DNA from: Ignavibacteriales bacterium
Lineage (GTDB): Bacteria; Bacteroidota; Ignavibacteria; Ignavibacteriales; Ignavibacteriaceae
Direction: 5' to 3'
NCBI GenBank assembly: GCA_003142915.1
Contig: PLNZ01000296.1
Span: 31,992 to 39,317, forward strand
DNA length: 7,326 nucleotides
Of this stretch, positions 1 to 5,986 are shown piece after piece (the first letter of the stretch is position 1; each line of letters opens with the position of its first letter). The notes under the pieces were generated by a model. That model was not told the origin of the DNA, ran no database searches, and saw nothing but the letters and a program-made list of their open reading frames with translations. Position numbers and translations under genes: made by a program.

Positions 1-318
1 TCTTTTAGAACTAAGATATTGCATAGCGTAAAGAATCCCCCGACAATTGCTGATGGAACCCGCACCGCATCGCTGGGAAAAATCACTTTCCCGATTGTTC
101 TTGAATACGTTGATGATATGCAGACGGTATCGGAAAAAGCAATAATGGATGCTGTTAAATTTTTGTTCTTCAGGATGAAACTTGTTGTAGAACCTTCCGG
201 CGCTCTTGGAATTGCAGCGTTGTTAAGCGGCGCCATGATACCGGAAGGGAATGTGGGGATAATAATAAGCGGCGGCAATATAGATGCTGCAACGATGAAT
301 ATGATCTTAAATTCATAA
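1..318 (+). CDS. Serine racemase / threonine dehydratase family PLP enzyme, C-terminal part
   Basis: This gene is cut by the left edge; only the last 105 codons are present, open from base 1 to the TAA at 316-318. The family uses pyridoxal phosphate (fold type II) to racemise serine or to deaminate serine, threonine or 3-hydroxyaspartate in the cytoplasm. The visible part has the family's TIADG motif followed by a TFPI segment, a VDD..TVSE segment, RMK..VEPSGA, and the C-terminal phosphate-side SGGNID motif. The EPSGA form resembles serine racemase and threo-3-hydroxyaspartate ammonia-lyase more than E. coli TdcB, which as I recall has EGAGA. There is no regulatory ACT domain after SGGNID, so it is not a long biosynthetic IlvA. 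The catalytic lysine lies outside the window, and the exact substrate cannot be decided. The next gene starts 20 bp downstream on the same strand, suggesting cotranscription. Confidence 0.85.
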   Translation, partial: SFRTKILHSVKNPPTIADGTRTASLGKITFPIVLEYVDDMQTVSEKAIMDAVKFLFFRMKLVVEPSGALGIAALLSGAMIPEGNVGIIISGGNIDAATMNMILNS

Positions 319-338
319 GTTTCTTTTTTAGTGATTAT

Positions 339-1193
339 ATGATAGTTTATTTCAACGGAAAGTTTTTAGAGCTTGATGACGTTAAAATTTCCCCATTCGA
401 CCGTGGTTTCCTTTATGCCGATGGTATATATGAAGTAATCAGGACATACTATGGAAAATTATTCAGATATGCGGACCATTTGGAAAGATTTAGGAATAGT
501 CTTAAAGCTATAAAAATAAATTTTGTCGAAACAGATATTCTTGAGAATAATATTTATAAATTATTTGAAGTAAATAAATATTCTAATCCAAACCTATCGA
601 TATATATCCAGGTAACCCGTGGAGTCTCATTTCCAAGGAAGCATTCTTTCCCGCCTGATGAAGTAAGGGCAACTATTTTTATATGCGTTTCCCCGATAGA
701 GAATGATGCCCTTATGATTGACAAGGGAATTAAAGTAATTCTTGAAGAAGATATCAGGTGGTCAAGGTGTAATATTAAATCGATTTCACTTTTACCGGCT
801 GTTCTTGCAAACCAGCATGCAGTTGAAGAAGGGGCTGAAGAAGCAATTTTAATAAGGGATGAATATCTTATGGAGGGTTCACACACAAATTTTTGGGGAA
901 TAAAAAACGGAGAGGCATGGACCGCTCCCTTATCAAATTTTATCTTACCCGGTGTAACACGTACAGTTATTCTGGAAATATGTAATAGTATTGGTATCAA
1001 AGTAAGCGAACAGGCAATTCACAAAAGTGATATTAAAAATTTCGATGAATTTTTCATCTCGGGTACGACAACTGAAATAAAATCTGTTACTCAAATTAAT
1101 GGAAGGATTATTGGTAACGGGAAAACAGGAGAAATTACCGGTAAAATTTATAATGCCTATCTAAAATATGTTGAAGGCAAATCATGGTTTTAA
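339..1193 (+). CDS. dat: D-amino-acid transaminase (class IV aminotransferase)
   Basis: The 284-residue product is the usual length for fold-type IV PLP aminotransferases. D-amino-acid transaminase transfers the amino group between D-alanine or D-glutamate and 2-oxo acids, supplying D-amino acids for peptidoglycan. By recalled alignment to the Bacillus YM-1 enzyme, the colinear residues are Tyr31 in DGIYEV, Arg50 at the phosphate, the RGVSFPRKHSFP segment with Arg100 and His102 (the carboxylate trap typical of D-transaminases rather than branched-chain ones), Lys147 in CNIKS as the Schiff-base lysine, and Glu179 in EGSHTN. The ILPGVTR and SGTTTEI segments complete the PLP pocket. No Shine-Dalgarno sequence is visible before the ATG. 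It lies 20 bp after a racemase/dehydratase-like gene, and a terminator-like hairpin follows. A branched-chain or aminodeoxychorismate-lyase role is the main alternative but fits the Arg/His pair less well. Confidence 0.8.
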   Translation: MIVYFNGKFLELDDVKISPFDRGFLYADGIYEVIRTYYGKLFRYADHLERFRNSLKAIKINFVETDILENNIYKLFEVNKYSNPNLSIYIQVTRGVSFPRKHSFPPDEVRATIFICVSPIENDALMIDKGIKVILEEDIRWSRCNIKSISLLPAVLANQHAVEEGAEEAILIRDEYLMEGSHTNFWGIKNGEAWTAPLSNFILPGVTRTVILEICNSIGIKVSEQAIHKSDIKNFDEFFISGTTTEIKSVTQINGRIIGNGKTGEITGKIYNAYLKYVEGKSWF

Positions 1194-1218
1194 CATGCAG
1201 CTTATTCTTATTCAGGAA

Positions 1219-1254
1219 GTGAGTATTGATATCAACTCACGATCATATTTTTTT
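1219..1254 (+). terminator. Probable intrinsic terminator after the transaminase gene
   Basis: GTGAG at 1219-1223 pairs with CTCAC at 1236-1240. TTGAT/ATCAA extends the palindrome inside it, with two unpaired bases (TA, 1224-1225) on the 5' side. A run of seven T starts at 1248, seven bases after the stem. It lies 26 bp past the transaminase stop. The hairpin is modest in G+C and the gap to the T run is longer than ideal, so it may be leaky. Confidence 0.5.
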
Positions 1255-1279
1255 GTTCCGCACGGGAAAAGGATTACTT

Positions 1280-1310
1280 ATTGAATTTAATTCATAAATA
1301 ATTAAATTTG
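1280..1310 (+). promoter_or_regulatory. Candidate Bacteroidota-type promoter for the cyclase genes
   Basis: TAAATTTG at 1303-1310 matches the Bacteroidota -7 consensus TAnnTTTG exactly. ATTG at 1280-1283 is one base off the -33 TTTG, with 19 bases between them, which is the expected spacing. The site lies about 90 bp before the first cyclase start and after the terminator-like hairpin, so it is well placed for the two cyclase genes. The match is to a short AT-rich consensus, so chance is possible. The rest of the 208-bp gap (1194-1401) holds no recognisable gene or RNA. Confidence 0.35.
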
Positions 1311-1401
1311 CCGATATTAAAGGTTAATTTATGAAAATATGTTGTAAATAAAGTTACTGTATAAAAATTAAAGGAAATTTCAGTCTTAAACAGGCGCTTA
1401 A

Positions 1402-2484
1402 ATGGATGATAAAGTAAAAATATTAATAGCCGAAGATGAAAACATTATAGCTAAGGATATTGAAAATACTTTAGAGAGATTAGGCTATAGAGTTTTAGGT
1501 TCCGTAAGATCCGGTAATGAGGTTATTGAAAAAAGTAAGCAGTTAAATCCTGATTTGGTTTTGATGGATATTATATTGGAAGGAGAAATGTCAGGAATAG
1601 AAGCTGCAGAGATAATTATGGCCTCATTTACAATACCGGTTATTTACCTGACTGCTTTAGCTGATAACGAAACGCTTCAGCGTGCAAAGATTACTGAGCC
1701 ATTCGGTTATGTTCTAAAACCGTTTGATGAACGGGCGCTTCATTCTTCGATTGAGATGGCTATATACAAGCATAAAATCAATCAGCAGCTTAAAGAGAGA
1801 ACAAGAGAACTGGAAGAGGAGAGAATTAAGTCCGACAGGCTTCTTCATAATATATTCCCGTCGGAAATAGTAAAAGAATTGAAAGAAACCGGCTCTATTA
1901 AACCAAAGGAATTTCCTATGGTTACTCTTCTTTTTACCGACTTCCAAGGCTTTACAGAAATTGCATCCGGAATGCACCCGCACGAGCTTGTAAGCGAGCT
2001 TAATGATATCTTCAATAACTTTGATTTAATAGTTAACAAATATGCCCTTGAAAAATTAAAAACTATGGGGGACTCTTATATGGTAGCCGGCGGACTGCCG
2101 AGAGAAACAGATAATCATGCTTCATCGGTTATATTTGCTGCCTTGGACATCCTGGATTATCTATCGGAAAGAAATAAGATTTCTAAATATAAATGGGAAA
2201 TTAGAGCAGGAGTTCATTCCGGAAATGTTATTGCCGGCGTTGTTGGTAAAAATAAATATACTTATGATGTATGGGGCAATACTGTGAATATAGCCAGTAT
2301 AATGGAGAAAAGCAGTTTACCGGGGAAGATCTGTGTCACTTCAGCTACGTATTTGTTAATTAATGGCTGTTTCGAATGTCATTACGGCGGCAGTATTGAT
2401 ATTACCGGGGATGATAAAGTCGACAAGTACTTTGTTTCCAGAAAAAAATTAGATCCATTAAAAGCTTTTGATATTGGCAAATAA
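1402..2484 (+). CDS. Response regulator with class III adenylate cyclase domain, eroded active site
   Basis: The 360-residue cytoplasmic product would make cAMP from ATP under control of a phosphorelay. Residues 4-122 are a receiver domain: acidic pair Glu11-Asp12, phosphoacceptor Asp56 in LVLMD, Thr84, and Lys106 in LKPF. A charged helix (about 123-147) leads into the LLHNIFPSEI linker and a cyclase domain (about 172-346). There, Asp180 (FTDF) and Asp224 (MGDSYM) are the two metal ligands, Lys220 and Asp289 (YDVWG) specify adenine, and Asn296 is kept. The transition-state arginine expected at 300 is isoleucine (ATA at 2299-2301), and the usual VKGKG near the C-terminus reads ITGDD, with Thr335 and Asp337 replacing lysines. 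A homodimer should therefore be weak or inactive. The start is fixed by a TAA directly before the ATG. The next gene, 101 bp on, is its paralogue and retains these residues. Confidence 0.9.
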   Translation: MDDKVKILIAEDENIIAKDIENTLERLGYRVLGSVRSGNEVIEKSKQLNPDLVLMDIILEGEMSGIEAAEIIMASFTIPVIYLTALADNETLQRAKITEPFGYVLKPFDERALHSSIEMAIYKHKINQQLKERTRELEEERIKSDRLLHNIFPSEIVKELKETGSIKPKEFPMVTLLFTDFQGFTEIASGMHPHELVSELNDIFNNFDLIVNKYALEKLKTMGDSYMVAGGLPRETDNHASSVIFAALDILDYLSERNKISKYKWEIRAGVHSGNVIAGVVGKNKYTYDVWGNTVNIASIMEKSSLPGKICVTSATYLLINGCFECHYGGSIDITGDDKVDKYFVSRKKLDPLKAFDIGK

Positions 2485-2585
2485 TAATAATGTAAATTGG
2501 AATAAAGAGATTCGGACATATTCAGTTAATTTCGCCGTTTTAAGATCCCGATGGTTTATAAAAAATATAAGTAGTAGTTGATGTG

Positions 2586-3659
2586 ATGATTCAAAAAAAA
2601 ACGAAAATACTTATTGCTGAAGATGAATACATTATTGCATTGGATATAAAAAAAATCCTGGAAAAACTTGGTTACGAAGTAACTTCTTTCGTAGGGAAAG
2701 GGATTGACGCAGTACGAAGAACTGAAATTGAAAAACCGGATATTGTTTTGATGGATATTATGCTCCATGATAAACTTTCCGGTATCGAGGCTGCGCAAAT
2801 TATAAAAAATAAATATGATGTTCCTATCATTTATTTGACGGCATTGACGGATGAAGAAACGCTTCAAAGGGCTATGCTAACGGAACCCGGAGGATATTTG
2901 CTAAAGCCGTTTGATGAAAGAGTACTTCACAGTACAATAGAAATAGCTCTTTATAAATTCAGAATGGAATCCCAGCTTAAATTAAAAACAAAAGAATTAG
3001 AAGAAGAAAAACATAATACCGATAAATTACTTCACAATATCTTACCGGATGAGATAATACAAGAACTTAAGTTAAACGGAGTGGTTGTCCCGCGTCATTT
3101 TGAATCAATAACTATTTTGTTTACCGACTTCTACGGCTTTAGGCAGATTATAAATGCCATGAGACCGGCTGAACTAGTTAATGAATTAAATGAAATTTTT
3201 AGCAGTTTCGATTTAATAGTCGAGAAGTATGAATTGGAAAAACTTAAATCAATTAGTGATACATATATGGTTTGCGGCGGACTTTCGGAAAAATCATATA
3301 ATCATGCCGCAAGAGTAATTTATGCCACTAAAGAGATGCTCAATTATTTGTACGAAAAGAATAAAAATTCAAAGGTTCAGTGGCTTTTGCGTGCAGGTAT
3401 TAACACCGGACCAATTGTTGCCGGAATTGTCGGCATTAATAAGTTCACTTATGATGTATGGGGAGATACGGTTAATATTGCAAGCCGGATGGAAAATAGT
3501 TCAGGAATTGGCAGGATTAATATTTCCGGCAGCACTTATGAGCTTGTAAAAGAATATTTTGATTGTGAATACCGGGGAAAACTTGCGGTAAAGGGAAAGG
3601 GTGAAGTCGATATGTACTTTGTCGGTGATAACAAAAACGGGAATATAGATTTTATGTGA
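2586..3659 (+). CDS. Response regulator with class III adenylate cyclase domain, active-site residues retained
   Basis: This 357-residue paralogue of the preceding gene aligns with it at a constant +1 offset without gaps to about residue 345, with 72 of 125 identities in the receiver and about 54% beyond it by hand count. The receiver has Glu12-Asp13, phosphoacceptor Asp57, Thr85 and Lys107. A charged helix and LLHNILPDEI linker lead to the cyclase domain. It has metal ligands Asp181 and Asp225, adenine-specifying Lys221 and Asp290, Asn297, transition-state Arg301 in NIASRM, and an intact VKGKGE with Lys336 and Lys338, so ATP to cAMP activity is predicted. Oddities are SISD in place of IGD before the second metal ligand and GFR in place of GFT after the first. 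The ATG at 2586 is preferred over the GTG at 2583; an in-frame TAA at 2568-2570 limits the 5' end. No Shine-Dalgarno sequence is visible. No partner histidine kinase is in the window. Confidence 0.9.
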   Translation: MIQKKTKILIAEDEYIIALDIKKILEKLGYEVTSFVGKGIDAVRRTEIEKPDIVLMDIMLHDKLSGIEAAQIIKNKYDVPIIYLTALTDEETLQRAMLTEPGGYLLKPFDERVLHSTIEIALYKFRMESQLKLKTKELEEEKHNTDKLLHNILPDEIIQELKLNGVVVPRHFESITILFTDFYGFRQIINAMRPAELVNELNEIFSSFDLIVEKYELEKLKSISDTYMVCGGLSEKSYNHAARVIYATKEMLNYLYEKNKNSKVQWLLRAGINTGPIVAGIVGINKFTYDVWGDTVNIASRMENSSGIGRINISGSTYELVKEYFDCEYRGKLAVKGKGEVDMYFVGDNKNGNIDFM

Positions 3660-3674
3660 AATTGATAATTTGCC

Positions 3675-3699
3675 GGATATTTATAATATATGTCCTTTT
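3675..3699 (+). terminator. Weak possible terminator after the second cyclase gene
   Basis: GGATAT at 3675-3680 can pair with ATGTCC at 3690-3695 (six pairs including one G-U) around a nine-base loop. Four T follow at once, and eight more T lie at 3707-3714. The stem is short and AT-rich, so attenuation or chance are both possible. It lies 15 bp past the cyclase stop and before the DUF4835 gene. Confidence 0.3.
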
Positions 3700-3770
3700 A
3701 AGAATGTTTTTTTTGTTTATTGTTAGATAATATTGAAATTTATATATTAAAATAATCTTTATTTGAAATT

Positions 3771-3775
3771 AAGGA
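3771..3775 (+). promoter_or_regulatory. Shine-Dalgarno sequence that fixes the DUF4835 start
   Basis: AAGGA ends five bases before the ATG at 3781. It supports that ATG over the TTG at 3763, which lies in front of this site and would add six residues before the signal peptide. Confidence 0.55.
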
Positions 3776-3780
3776 AATTT

Positions 3781-4674
3781 ATGAAGTATTTTATTGCTGC
3801 GCTGTTGGTTTTAACTTCCGTTGCATTTGCACAAGAATTAAATTGCAACGTGACGGTAAATTTAGCAAACCTTACAACTTCGAACAGACCTTTGGTTACT
3901 GGGTTTGATGTTGCAGTAACAAATTATATGAATAGGACTATATTTTCCAACGGTAACTGGCAAAATGATAAAATAGATTGTTCAATGACTATTCTCTTCC
4001 TAACAGCTACCAATGACGGAAATTTTTCAGCACAAGTTATTTTAACAAGTGTCAGAGCGGTTTATCAATCAAGCAAGACATTACAGATGCTGAGAATTAA
4101 TGACGGCAACTGGCAATTTATATATCAAAAAGGACAGGGACTGATTTCTAATCAGGGTTCATTTGACCCATTGACAAGCTTCTTGGATTATTATGCAAAT
4201 ATAATTATAGGATTCAATGAAGACTCATGGAATAACCTTGGCGGAACACCTTATTTCAATAAAGCATATAAAATTTGTAATTTGGCAACCACTTCAAGTT
4301 TTTCTCCAGGATGGCCAAGAAGCGGGTTATACAGCAGGCAGGCTTTAGCGGAAGATATTCTCGACGATAAATTTCTTCCTTTTCGTCAAGCTTATTATCA
4401 GTTTTACTATAGTATAGATTATTTTGAAAATAAACAGGACCCTGCCGATGCCTATAAAGCCCAGAATTTAATTGTAGGAGCAATAAATACTATTTCCGGT
4501 TTAGGGGGCCAAATTGATTTTAGCAGCCCGGTATTGAGAACATTTTTTGATGCCAACAGCGGTACAATAGTTAATTATCTGGGTAGTTACCCGGATAAAA
4601 GTATATTCAAAACCTTAAGACAAATTGATCCATCTCATACGGCTCAATATGATGCGGTGCTCAATTCAAATTAG
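3781..4674 (+). CDS. Exported DUF4835 family protein
   Basis: The product has 297 residues. It starts with a signal peptide: Met-Lys, a hydrophobic stretch at about 4-14, and a likely cleavage after Ala17 in AFAQEL. The mature protein starts with QELNCNVTVN and contains IDCSM, a segment around SVRAVYQSS, YYANIIIGF, the GGTPYF motif, and a C-terminal RQIDPSHTAQYD. These resemble the uncharacterised DUF4835 family of Bacteroidota and relatives as I recall it. No enzyme motif is visible. There is no lipobox cysteine after the signal peptide, so it is probably periplasmic or loosely attached to the outer membrane. In Bacteroidota I recall this family next to coaBC/dfp and recN. Here it instead follows two cyclase genes, with a 121-bp gap that makes readthrough possible but not assured. 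The function is unknown. Confidence 0.8.
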   Translation: MKYFIAALLVLTSVAFAQELNCNVTVNLANLTTSNRPLVTGFDVAVTNYMNRTIFSNGNWQNDKIDCSMTILFLTATNDGNFSAQVILTSVRAVYQSSKTLQMLRINDGNWQFIYQKGQGLISNQGSFDPLTSFLDYYANIIIGFNEDSWNNLGGTPYFNKAYKICNLATTSSFSPGWPRSGLYSRQALAEDILDDKFLPFRQAYYQFYYSIDYFENKQDPADAYKAQNLIVGAINTISGLGGQIDFSSPVLRTFFDANSGTIVNYLGSYPDKSIFKTLRQIDPSHTAQYDAVLNSN

Positions 4675-4748
4675 TTTTATACGGATTATTTTTGCTCCTT
4701 ATACCTCTGGTTAAATAACCGCACATCGCAATGGCTATACCTAATGAA

Positions 4749-5870
4749 TTAGATATTTATTTCATACAGGCGGTACTTCTTATACAAGGTTCCATTCATT
4801 GCAGCGGCTCCGCGGTTCATCATATCATTATTTTCAAGTATCCAGCTTGCTTCACCCAGATCAATACCAACATTATGCGCCCTGTTAACTATTTCCCAAT
4901 AAAATACCGAATCCAAACCGCGCTTCTGATATTCCGGTATGATGCCTAATGTAATGATTCTGCACCACTTAATGTTCTTCTTTTGGGTAAACATTTTTAA
5001 AAATCCGAATGGGAACAGCTTTCCGTTTAACTGTTTGAAGATGTAATTATAATCAGGCAGAACAAGTGCAAAGCCGACAAGTTTGTTGTCTATTTTACCA
5101 AAGATTAAAAGTGACGGATCCACAAGGGATTTTAAATCTTTAGCCATTGCATCCAGCTCTTCTTCCGTCATTGGAACGAACCCCCAGTTTGGCGCCCATG
5201 CTTTATTATAAATATATTTTACTTTTTCAACTTCAGCTTTAAAATTCTTCATGTTAAGCTGCTCAATTTTTATTCCGGATCTTTTTTGTGCAATTTCGGC
5301 AACACGTTTAACTTTTTCGGAAGCAATTACTTTTTGATTTTCCAATTTATACGCATATAGATCTTTTACTTTAACAAAGCCATAACCCTCGCATAATTTA
5401 AGGTAATATTGGGGATTATAGGTCATCAAAATTCTTGGTTCATCATCAAACCCTTCAAGCAGCATACCCCATTCATCATTACTGGAAGGATTAGCCGGGC
5501 CTTGCATTGCTTCCAGTCCTTTGCCTTTCAACCATTGCTTTGCTGCATCAAATAACGCATTAGCTACTTCCTGATCATCTATACATTCAAAAAATCCCCA
5601 AAAGCCGATTTTATCATTATGAGTTGTATTATGTAAATCATTCTTTATAGCGGCAATTCTACCTGCAAGCTTGCCGTCTTTCTCAGCAAGAAAGTATTCG
5701 GCTTCAGCATGTTTAAAGAAAGGATTTTTTTCTTTGCTAAGTATTTTTTTCCTGTCCATTAATAGCGGTGGAACCCAGTATTTATCGCCTTCATAAATTT
5801 TCCACTGAAATTTTATAAATTTCATTAAGTCCCCTGCAGATTGAACGGTTGATATTTTTATAGAGTTCAT
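4749..5870 (-). CDS. GNAT-like acyltransferase, two-domain, next to serine palmitoyltransferase
   Basis: The 373-residue product looks like two fused GNAT folds. The N-terminal half contains KYWVPPL, the strand pair AEYFLAEKDGKLAGRIAAI, GFWGFFECIDD, a helix followed by GPANPSSNDEWG (about 124-135), and YGFVKVKDLY. The C-terminal half has LLIFGKIDNKLVGFAL, then ITLGIIPEYQKRGLDS (about 306-321), which matches the acyl-CoA pyrophosphate loop Q/RxxGxG/A with Asp at the last glycine position. It ends in SWILENNDMMNR. It has no membrane segment. The ATG is preceded by GAGG (complement of 5875-5878) four bases away. It lies 116 bp downstream of the serine palmitoyltransferase gene on the same strand, so a role in sphingoid-base or ceramide N-acylation is plausible. 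This is inference from context; the acyl donor and acceptor are not shown by the sequence. Confidence 0.75.
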   Translation of the reverse strand: MNSIKISTVQSAGDLMKFIKFQWKIYEGDKYWVPPLLMDRKKILSKEKNPFFKHAEAEYFLAEKDGKLAGRIAAIKNDLHNTTHNDKIGFWGFFECIDDQEVANALFDAAKQWLKGKGLEAMQGPANPSSNDEWGMLLEGFDDEPRILMTYNPQYYLKLCEGYGFVKVKDLYAYKLENQKVIASEKVKRVAEIAQKRSGIKIEQLNMKNFKAEVEKVKYIYNKAWAPNWGFVPMTEEELDAMAKDLKSLVDPSLLIFGKIDNKLVGFALVLPDYNYIFKQLNGKLFPFGFLKMFTQKKNIKWCRIITLGIIPEYQKRGLDSVFYWEIVNRAHNVGIDLGEASWILENNDMMNRGAAAMNGTLYKKYRLYEINI

Positions 5871-5942
5871 ATTACCTCACATTGAAAAATAAAAGCATAT
5901 TAATTAGATGAAATGATATGCCTTTTTGGTTTTAAAATATTT

Positions 5943-5980
5943 GTAAGCCCTGCCTGCCGGCAGGCAAGCTCCGGCTTAAC
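5943..5980. repeat. GC-rich palindrome with nested outer stem, REP-like
   Basis: TGCCTGCCGGCAGGCA at 5951-5966 is a perfect 16-base palindrome. It sits inside a second inverted repeat, TAAGCC at 5944-5949 with GGCTTA at 5973-5978. The block is strongly GC-rich within an AT-rich gap. It lies 20 bp beyond the serine palmitoyltransferase stop and before the GNAT-like gene. No U tract follows on either strand, so it is not a classical terminator. It resembles dispersed palindromic elements found between genes, but only one copy is in this window. Confidence 0.6.
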
Positions 5981-5986
5981 TGTCAA

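Noticed and set aside
554..1000. 148-codon open frame on the minus strand inside the transaminase gene
   Set aside because: It lies antisense to a gene with clear catalytic motifs, and its translation has no recognisable domain.
1342..1365. Sigma-70 style promoter from TTGTAA and TATAAA before the first cyclase
   Set aside because: The spacing is 12 bases rather than about 17.
1371..1380. AAGGAAATTT, identical to the sequence just before the DUF4835 start, as a ribosome binding site
   Set aside because: No start codon follows at a usable distance; the first cyclase ATG is 21 bases further on. The shared decamer is probably chance in AT-rich DNA.
1714..2039. Minus-strand open frames across the first cyclase
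   Set aside because: They overlap the receiver-to-cyclase region, whose plus-strand motifs are unambiguous.
2583..2585. GTG as the start of the second cyclase
   Set aside because: An ATG follows immediately in frame and there is no ribosome binding site favouring the GTG. It would add only one residue.
1402..3659. Guanylate cyclase specificity for the paired cyclases
   Set aside because: Both proteins have Lys and Asp at the purine-selecting positions (220/289 and 221/290), the adenylate pattern, not the Glu/Cys-type guanylate pattern.
4709..4720. GGTTAAATAACC hairpin as a bidirectional terminator between the convergent genes
   Set aside because: The stem is only four to five pairs with an overly tight loop, and no T tract follows on either strand.
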